Below are positions 37,394 to 48,000 of a stretch of 64,000 nucleotides of DNA, one piece after another; within the stretch, counting starts at the first letter, position 1, and each line of letters opens with the position of its first letter. The DNA is from Ursus arctos. Its lineage: Eukaryota > Chordata > Mammalia > Carnivora > Ursidae. The notes under the pieces are model-generated. The model did no database searches. It was not told where the DNA came from and saw only the letters and a list, made by a program, of their open reading frames with translations. The DNA lies in the NCBI RefSeq assembly GCF_023065955.2, contig NW_026622886.1, positions 13,154,001 to 13,218,000 of the forward strand, given 5' to 3'. The translations under genes and the position numbers were made by a program.

Positions 37394-39044
37394 GGAAGAT
37401 TACTCAGTCATAAAAAAGAATGAGATCTTGTCATTTGCAACAACAAAGATGGACCTAGAAGGTATAATGCTAAGTGACACAAATAAAACATAGAAAGACA
37501 AACACCATATGATTTCATTCATATGCGGAATTTAAAAAACAAAGTAAATGAACAAAGAAAAGAGACAAACCAAACCAAACCAAAAAACCAGACTCCTAAC
37601 TACAGAGAACAAACTGGTGGTTGCCAGGGGGAGGTGGGTGGGGGAATGGGTGAAACAGATCAAGAGCACACTTATCATGATGAGCGCTGACTAATGTATA
37701 GAACTGTTGAATCACTATATTGCACATCTGAAACCGACATGACACTGTATGTTAATTATGCTTTAATTTAAAAAAAAAAGAATAGTAGTGGTTGCCCATT
37801 ATCACCAATAAAAATGAAAGGCTCTTTTACCTTAAAATGTTCTTTTAAGTCTTTCAGTCTCTGAGCTAATATGTTACATCATTAATAAATATCACATCAC
37901 ATCTTCTGCCTGACATTGGAATCCAGATGAACATAACGCCCAGGGGGTACCAAGAGAAACTGTGGGTAGACTCTTTTCATTTTTATTTTTTTAAGTTCAC
38001 ACTAAATGATCTCACTGCACAAAGGCTGAGGGAGCAGTATTTGGTTGGCGTAGCTATATTTGGGTGCTGATTCAGGAAACTGGAGAATGAATAAGTGAAT
38101 TGGTGAAACCGATTGCCTCCCAACCTTGCAAAATAGTCTGCCCACCCAACTCCCACCACATGATTCTGTACCGTGTGGCTGAAGCAACATGGTTCTGGTC
38201 CTGCCCCATCCCAGCTACCTCCTCACTTGCCTCCTGGTAAATAACGCACTTCCTGGAAACTGCAACGGGAATAGAAAGTAATTGTTCATTTGCTTGTGAC
38301 TTAGAAGCTGTTGAGGCTGTTTGTAGACAGTTGTTTCTAGGGTAGGATTGTGTCTAGGAAATCAACTTACATCTACGTTTCCTTTATTTACATCTCTACC
38401 AATTAAGTTCACCGTGGAAAATTCCAAGTTGTCTAACATCCTTCTCCAAACTAATTTATGAATTTACACCAGTGCATAATCATTTGATGCTCAAAGGAAT
38501 GAAAACAATGCAAAGAAGACCTACATGATAATATAAGCTTGATGGAGTGCTCTTCTCTAAATCACTGGATACAAGAAATTCCGTCATTCCAAAGCCTGGA
38601 GTCATGGTTTATGGGGGAAGGGGGGACTGACAAGCTGACAATATGCAAAATTATCTGCTTGCCCAGGCTGAGGTTTATTAGATTCCAGGCCCATTGCTTG
38701 GAAAAATTAATCAGGACTTAAAACCTGAAGACACTGAATGCACCAATAAAGGAGACTGTTACTTCCTTTATCTTCACAATATTTAAATATAATATTTGAA
38801 AGGAAGAAGTAGGATGATAAAAAGTCATTACATTTTACTAGGTACTTTTAATTATTAGGGCTAACTTTTTGGCAGCTTCATTTGCTGATGATTGCCCCGA
38901 AGTGGGAAGCACCATATAGCTCTATCAACCATTTTCAAACTAAAAAGAATTTCCTACTTATAAATACAAGCAACTCACTCTATTCTCACCCCACCCACAT
39001 GCAAATTGCCCCCCTTTCTAGCGTCAGTCCAAGTTCCCTCTTTC

Positions 39045-39080
<36 letters not shown>

Positions 39081-42000
39081 TTGGTGGGGGTGGGGTGGGC
39101 AGAAGGAGCCAGAGAGACAGAATCTCAAGCAGCCTCCACACCCAGCAGGGAGCCCTGTGCCACCGGGCTAGGTCCCACAACCCTGAGGTCATGACCTTAG
39201 CCAAAATCAAGAGTCCAACGCCTGAGCCACTCAGGTGTCCCACAAAAATTTTTTTTTAATTGTTAAGTGTCAGGAACTATGCCAGGTGATGGGGATACAA
39301 AGATGAAAAAATAACTCACTAACCTTCAAGAAGCTTAGTATCTAATATGAATCAAGGATTCGTTGATTCAATTCATAGTTACTGATTGCCTTCAACCTAA
39401 CGGGCGACTTTGCAGGCATGGTGAATGTGGTGACAAATAAAACAGAAAACTCCCCTCCTGCATGAAACTTACAGACTGTGGAGGGCAATAAAAAGAGTCT
39501 AGGGTGATGAATGCTGTGAAGAAAGTTGGATCCAGGACTCAAAGAGAGGTGAGCCGCCTCCTTGAGACGGGGTACTCTGGGAAGGGGACTTGAACAGAGA
39601 TCTGGATGAAGTGGAATATTTGGGCCAGGAAATTTACAAGCAGAGGATCAGCAAAGTCAAAGGCCTTACGGTGGCAATGTATGAGAGGAACTGCAAGGAA
39701 GCAGGTGTGACTGGAGAGGAGTGAGCACGAGTGCGTGTGTGCTTATGGGGGAGGAAGTCGCGGGGAGCCCCGGGGTCATGGTAAGGACTCTGAATGTTAT
39801 TCTAAGATGATGGGAAGCTGTTGAGGGCTAAGCGCTGGGAAGTGATATGAAGCTGATTGATATTCTTCAAGAATGTTGTGAAAAGGCTGTAGAGAGGCAA
39901 GCATGGACCAATGAGATCCGTTAGGAAGCTATTTCAGTAGTTTGTCAAGAGATGACAGCGGCTGGGGCCTGGGTGGTAATGAAGCCGGAGGTGATAAGAG
40001 CTCAGATTTGGGAAGTTTTCTGAGAGGGGTCTCTAGAAACCATCCCTGCTTGGACTATTGCTGCTAATATTACAAAAGAAATTGTACAATTAACATTTCC
40101 TCAGCACTTACACTCGGCCAGGCACATCTTACTTGGTCTGCACAACTTTGTAAGGCAAGTACTTATTACGCCCATCTTCACGATGAGGGAACAGTCTTAG
40201 AAGAGTAATTCGCTCAAGGTCACGCAGATAGTACACGGGAAAGCCAAGCCACGCACCTAGAGCTGTCTGATTTCAATGGACACAACTTAGGAACTTTCCC
40301 TTGCTGTGCTATTTTAGTTTCTTTCTATGAAAACTTATCATTTCCATGTGAGTTTGTAGTGATATGTAACCACAGCCAGGACCACATCCGCTGATGTCCT
40401 TGGCAAGAACCGCGTCTACAACGCAGGTACCTGAGGGGCTGACACGCGGTTCCTGTCAGGTAAGGAGGACTGTTGAGTAGAACATTCTTTTTTTAAGTTG
40501 AAATTGAGACTTATATTTAAAAACTGGTAGCCTTGCAGCAGTCAGACTTTTGAGCACTACTCTACCGTCTTTTTAGAAGTAGGAGTAACAGAAGAAAACA
40601 TTCCCAATTTTATTTTTCCTGAAAAAAAAAGAATTTTATGCAATCCGATGACAATGGAAAATTTAAACAGAGAAGAAATTACACACATTTAAAGTTGACT
40701 CAGAAGCCAAACAATAGGTGATGCATGCATCACCTCAATTAATTTTTGAGCTGTGAAAGTTTGGGACCTTCAATTTTCTTATTATGCTTTTCTCGGGATT
40801 AAGTAATTTGGATAATGTTTTTTTGAAGAAAATGTGAAGCTCTAAATTATCATTTCAAGGATAGTTTTCTAGCTGAAAGTTTTCAATGGCAAGCCCACCT
40901 TTTCATCCTCTGACACCATGGCTGAGAGATACTAGGAAGTAATTATCGCCGCACTATAAAGACTGAAGCGTCACTAACATCATGTCAGAATATGTGACTT
41001 TCTACACACAGAACTTATTATCTGATTATTTATTACCCTGGACCCCACTGCTTTTTGGTTGTTTGCTTGTTTGTTTGTTTTTAATGTTAGGTAGTTAACA
41101 TACAGTGCAATATGATTGGCTTCTGGAGAAGAATTCAGTGGTTCATCCCTTACATACAACACCCAGTGCTCATCACAGCAAGTGCCTTCCTTATACCCAT
41201 CCCCCATGCAGCCCATGCCCCACCCACATCCCTCCATCAACCCTCAGTTTGTTCTCTATCGTTAAGAGTTTCTTACGGCGGGACATTGTCATAATACGGG
41301 GGTAACTGATGAATGGCGGGCATGAACACTCTATGTGACATGGTCTTAATGGTATAAAAGATAAAAATGTATATTGTTGTTTATAAATATGCTTACATAT
41401 ATACTTAAATATATCTTACAAGATGAGTAATGAGTATTCTATGGATTGTACTGATGAACCTTGGGCATTTTGCATCCCTGCTCATATATATTAGATATTG
41501 TTGAATGATTGTATGTAAATAGAGTCCAAAATTATGTAAGTCAAGCCAATAATATATTTCTAGAAAGTTGAGATTTGAAATATTTATTTTCTGTTTCTGT
41601 ATTTCTGATTTTTTCACTATGATTATTACTTTTTTATTTTAAAAGCATAAAACACGCCTTCACAAGTTATTGTCCCTGGAAAACTCCATATTGTGTAACC
41701 GTACAAACAGAAGTGAAAAAGTATGATCCAAAATGATATGTACAAATAGATAACGGGGATCAAGAGGTACAAACTTCCAGTTACAAAATAAGTCACAGAG
41801 ACGAAAAGTACAGCATAGGGAATAGAGTCAATAGTATTGTAATAATATTTGGTGACAGATGGGGTACTATGCTTACCCTGATGAACACGAAGTAATGTAT
41901 AGAATTACTGAATGACTATAATGTACAGCTGAAACTAATATAACACTTCAATAATAAATTAATTAATAAAATAAAATTTTAGAATAATATGTAGGAGTGA

Positions 42001-45000
42001 ACCCAATTTTATAAAAAAATAGGTGAATATAAACATGGAAATGTAGAAGTACATAGACATGTAAAGCTTGTATGAACTTGTAAAGAAATGAGAAATTCCT
42101 AGGATTCCTAGAATGTTGGGTTCATGTTTGCTCTTTATTTCTATAATATAGTTCTTTGTTTTCTGAAAAAAAAAAAAGTTTCTTATGGCTTGTTTCCCTC
42201 TCTCCTGTTTTTCTTTTCCCCCTTCCCATATGTTCACTTGTTTTCCTTCTTAAATGCCACATATGAGAGAGATCATATGGTATATTTGTCTTCCTCTGAC
42301 TGACTTCTTTCACTTAGCATAATATACTCTAGCGCCATCCATGTCGTTGCAAATGACAAGACTTCATTCTTTTTGATGGCTGAGTACTATTCCATTCCAT
42401 ATATATACCATATCTTCTTTACCCATTCATCAGTTGATGGACATTTGGGCTCTCTCCATAGTTTGGCTATTGTTGATAACACTGCTATAAATATCCAGAC
42501 CCCACTCTTATGGTTGAAATGGAGGCAAAAATTGCCTGAAATGCAATGTAGTTAGTAATAAAAAAAAAAAGCTGGTTTAGGCAGAAGTCATCACAAATTA
42601 TGGTGGCTCAGTCGTTGAGTGTCTGCCTTCAGCTCAGGTCATGATCCCAGGGTCCAGAGCCCCGCATCTGGCTCCCTGCTCAGTGGGAAGCCTGCTTCTC
42701 CCTCTCTGACTCCCCCTGCTTGTGTTCCCTCTCTCGCTGTCTCTCTCTGTCAAATAAATAAAATCTTTAAAAAAATTATGTGGATACAAAAAAAATTATG
42801 TGGATACATACACACGACAAGCAAATAAATGTCCGCACATTCATTTGCCTACCTGTTGACATGGCTGAGACCATTATGTGAGCACCAGTCCACCGTGTGT
42901 CTCCCTGGCATATAAACCACATCTACTCCGAATGATGTCATTTCTAGTTTTTGGTTCTTTAAAGTAGAAGGAAATCTTAAAGATGCTTTTGAAGCAATTT
43001 AAGTGCAGAATCCTTCTAGTTTTTTTAAATCACTTTTTGTAAGTCTTTCCATTTGTCATAAATACGACTAAATAGACCGCAATTTTTTGACAACTTGTCT
43101 CTTTTGAATCTTCCCAAAGCATTCAACAGAATTTTCTTGAAAATTACAATTCTTTTTTTGCATTCACAGACCAACAGTTTATGTACAGTGAGTTAAATCA
43201 CGTAATTACAATAAATAAAATACAACTGGCATAAATGCATTTGGGAACAAACACAGCTGGCATTGGATAAGCATACAAAGAAACAGGTGAGAGAAGCCGA
43301 CAAGCACCCCAGAGAGTGACCAGTGTTGGGAGAGGCTTTCAGAGACCACTGGCTTCAGTCCCTGTATTTTTCAGAGAATGAGGTTACCAGTTAACCCAGC
43401 AAGTTGACTGAGGTTGATTAAGAAAACTTCCACTATACTGGCACCTGACTGGCTCAGTGGATACAGCGTGCAACTTTTGATCTTGGGGTTGTGAGTTCAA
43501 GTCCCACGCTGGGGGTAGAGATTACTTAAAAAATAAAATTAAAAAGAAACCTTCTGCTATAATCACAAATAAACCAATTACTTATAAAATTAGCCCTCAA
43601 ACAAATGTCCTTTCCTACTTAATCCTAGCATCTATCCAGACCAATATGGACTGGTCCCTTGATGATACTATTAGCAAATGCTTACGGAGAACTTATGTTC
43701 TTGCGCCAGGGTGTCAATGAGTTCTAAGTGAGTTCACATGTTAATTCATAAGGGATGTGCTATTACTAACCCATAGAAAAGCAGAGAGAAATCAAGCAAC
43801 CTGTCCCAGGTCCTACAGCGAGGGCACACAGTGGAGTTGTATTCTAACCAAAGTTGCCTGCTCCAAAGCTGTTCCTCTATCCGATAATGTAAGTCAAACT
43901 GACCACACAGTGAGGCTGCAAATCTTGTAAAACACGGAGAATTTCATGAAGTTGACAGAAATGGTGTTGGAGAACAGGAGGAATGGCAGCCCAAGCCAAA
44001 CAACAGTGAGCACGGGCAGAATCAGTCAACAACTGAAGGGAGACGAGCAAAACGGGCATAATGAAAGCAGGCCCATCTGGCATAAATTATCTCAGCATTC
44101 AGCCACTATTTCCTAAGCACCTACTACGTGTCTGGCACTTCCATAAATGCAAGGGATGCAGCAGGGAGCAAAACCTAAATCTCTACCCTCATGAAACTCA
44201 TATTCTGTGCGAGAAACAGACAATAATCAAGATCAGTATCCTTACACACAGACTGGGATAGGCCGGTGATGGGTAGTAAAGAGGGCACGTATTGCATGGT
44301 GCACTGGGTGTTATACGCAACTAATGAATCACACGGAACATTGCATCAAAAACTAAGGATATACTGTATGGTGACTAACATAACATAATAAAAAATTATT
44401 ATAAAAAAATATCCTTACACACAGATTAAGAATGGTCATTGGAAAAAGTGAAGTCATAAAACATGTCTGTGAAAATGAGCCTCTTCATATCTCCCTTCAC
44501 AAGACAAATGTGAAATCAAGGACTTCACATAATCATAAAACTGTCTTGGAAAAAGTATATACCCTTCCCTTAAAAAAATCCACACCTGAATCATTTTAAG
44601 ATTTTTGTTTATGATAAGAATTTTGTCTTTTCATTTTGCTTTGTTCATTACAAGATGTGTTCATTATAATGAATTTTGTTCATTATTAGAACTAGCACCT
44701 AACTGTGATTATAATCTAAATTTTATGATAGGTTTTTTTTTTTTAAGATTTTATTTATTTATTTGACAGAGATAGAGACAGCCAGCGAGAGAGGGAACAC
44801 AAGCAGGGGAGTGGGAGAGGAAGAAGCAGGCTCCCAGCGGAGGAGCCTGATGTGGGGCTCGATCCCAGAACGCTGGGATCACGCCCTGAGCCGAAGGCAG
44901 ACACTTAACGACTGAGCCACCCAGGCGCCCCTAAATTTTATGAATGTTAACCAAGTGAAAGATAAAATAATTTCCCTAATTTGTAGATTCATTTTTGGCG

Positions 45001-48000
45001 TTAAAGACCCAGCCTCCTTTACTTTGTTTACTACGCCATTTTGGTCTCCGTTTTAAGGTGGCTTAATTCTAGGTGACCCAGTTTTCTGCCACCAACCACC
45101 GAGCAGGTTTGTGGTCATGAGAAGGAACAACGGGAGTGGCCAAAGACCACAATCTACCCAGCAAACAGTACTTGCACAAAAATGAGACTAGGTTAACAAA
45201 AAGCCACCAGGATGCAGAACCGACAAAACTTTAAAAATAAAGGGCCATAGAATATACTGGAAGCATGAGACACAGGCCAAAGAAGAAGATACAAAAGAGA
45301 GTGGCTTATCAGCTGGGAGGAGTTGATCAGTAAAGTTGATTCAAGATAGCCTGAGAGATTTGGTCACAGAGGAAATATAAGAAACCATAACGAATTAAGT
45401 ATGATTGTGCTCGAGAATGTGGGTGTGGCCTTGCAAAAATTCAAACTAATCCTTTGAGGTTGACTTTTATTCGTCCTTCGTTTTGACAACCTTAAGGGCA
45501 TTAATGGTTTCCTAATACAGAAACATTGCACTATACTCTTCCAGCTTGTTAAATTTAGTAGCTGCTTGAATTGCATGTTTCTAATTTAATTCTTGATAGG
45601 GAATCAGTCTGTGTGACTAAAGAATAAATATGTAGAACAAGGCATGCCCGGCTCAGCAATGCCGCCTTTGGGAGAGACTGGGCAGAAGACACATGGGATC
45701 TTTCTGCATTATTGTTTTATTACTGCATGCAAATCTACAATTACCTCAAAATAAAAAGACTAATTTAAAAAAGTATGGCACAGGGATGCCTGGATGGCTC
45801 AGCTGGTTAAGCGACTGCCTTCGGCTTAGGTCAGGATCCCAGGACTTCTCCCTCAACTGGCTCCTTGCTGAGTGGGGAGCCTGCTTCTCCCTCTGCCCGC
45901 TACTCCCCCTGCTTGTGCTCTCTCTCTCTCTCTCTCTAATAAATAACTAAATAAAATCTTTTAAAAAATAATTAATTAAAAAAATAAAAATAAAAAAGTA
46001 CAGCACAAGGTCTTATTCCCACCCTCTTTTCCACCTGCTGAAGTCTCACTGACCATGACCTCCTCCCTCCATCACACACAAACCACTTTTATTAGTTTCT
46101 TTATGCAAGCAAATACAAGTATACACTATTACCCCCTACACCCTCTATCTCCCCTCACCCCCACCCCATTAATGGTAGCATATTTTGCTCTGCATCTTGC
46201 TTTTTTCCATGTAACAATGTATTGGAGATTTTTCCATACTAATGTATTAATTTAAAAAGAGTATTCTATGTAGACAGAGCTTTCCTTTGACATATTCTTT
46301 GAATAAACCAATTTATTTAGTCAGTCCTCTCTGATGGAAATCTGCATTGCTTCCAGCCTTTTGTTAGTAAAAGCAATACTGTAAGTAATCTTGCAGATAC
46401 ATGTTTGTCATTTTGATACATGCCAACGTCCCTCCATAGAGACTGAATCTATTTACATTCCCACGAGCAACATATGAAAGCCTGTTTCCCCAAAGTCTCA
46501 CCAATAGAGTGTGTTATCAAAATTTAGGTTCCTGCCGATCCAATGATGAAAAATGGCATCAGTGAGTTTTAATTTGAATTTTTATTCCATTCATGAAGTT
46601 GAGCATCTTTCCACAGGTCTAAGAGCTGTGGAACTGAATAAATTTGCCCATTTATTCAATATGCTGCAGGATGACAATGTTACAAGAAGATATGTGATGA
46701 GGAAGCTGAGTTTGAATGTCATATTGGAAAGAAGTCCTCCCAGGATTATGGTTCTTATTTAAAATGCAATGGCTCTTATTTAAAGTGTTCACGTTTTGGG
46801 GGCACCGGGGTGGTTTAGTCAGCTAAGTGACCGACTCTTGATTTTGGCCCATGTCACAGTCTCAGGTCCAAGGATTGAGCACCGCAGAGGAGGTCTCCCT
46901 GCTCAGCAGGGAGTCTGCTTGAGGATTTTCGTTCTCCCTCTGCCCCTCCCCCCACTTCCGTGTGTAGGGGGGGCGCGTGCACTCTCTTTCTCTCTCAAAT
47001 AAATAAATTTTTAAAAAATAAAGTGTTCAACATTCTTAAAAAATAAATAAATAAGGTGTTTAACATTAAGAAATGCCAGAACATCAGACTGGTTTAACAA
47101 TGTCATCACGTAAAAACGAAGCATCCTGAATACATCCAAATCATTGATCAATGACCAGTGATCTTATCAAGCCTTCCCTAAAGGTATGTGGCCCTAGGGG
47201 GAAGAGTAACTGTATCAAAAATGAGTGCCCAAGAAATATTAATTCAACAAATATTGAAAGCCCTCATGGATCTTACATTCCAGTGAAGGAAGACAGATAA
47301 AGTATATAGTTTGTTAGAAGATGATAGCTGCTCTGGTGAATAACAAGACTAGATATGGGGGACCAGGAGCGCTAGCGTGCAGTTTTAAATAGGGCAATCG
47401 GCCTCACCAATATTGGAACAGAGGAGGTGAGGGGAAAGCCTGACAATTTCTGGAGGAAGAGCATTCTGGCAGAGGAAGAGCCAGCGCAGAGGTCATGAGG
47501 AGGTGGTGTGCCCGACAGGCTCAAGACACAGGAAGGAGGCCAGGGCAGTAGGAGGGAAGTGGAGGGAGTGGGGGTAAGGGGGACCAGGAGGCACTGACAG
47601 CACAGATGAGTTATAGCAGATAAGGTCGAACATTTCAAGGGCCAAATGGATAAATCTGGCATTACTCCCATCACTTCCCGGTATCTCATTCTTAATCTAA
47701 ATCTTGCCTTTGCCTCAATGACTTGGTTTTCTAGGAGGGGCACATACAAGGGAGTGCTCCGGCCAAGGAGGCAGAGAGAGCAGACAGCCTGAAAGCCCCC
47801 AGCACCTGAGGGCAAGCAAAACATGTGTTTGCTGTTTGAATGTAGGCTGCTGGCTCCTGGCAACAAGGTGACAATCTCCAGCCTTTTTCTCCCGTAACTT
47901 CAGCTTTTCCTAAGGGCTTCCTTTCCTTGAATACCTATTCTTTGGACCATCTGTGATTTGAGCATCTCACAAGTGGTTCATCTTGTCAGCTCACTTCTCC

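Noticed and set aside
36725..37784. An active L1 or an L1 gene
   Set aside because: Only the ORF2 end and 3' UTR are present, with internal stops; it is a dead 5'-truncated copy.
47372..47866. A 164-codon minus-strand frame
   Set aside because: Much of it is the complement of an L2 fragment; no domain or start context.
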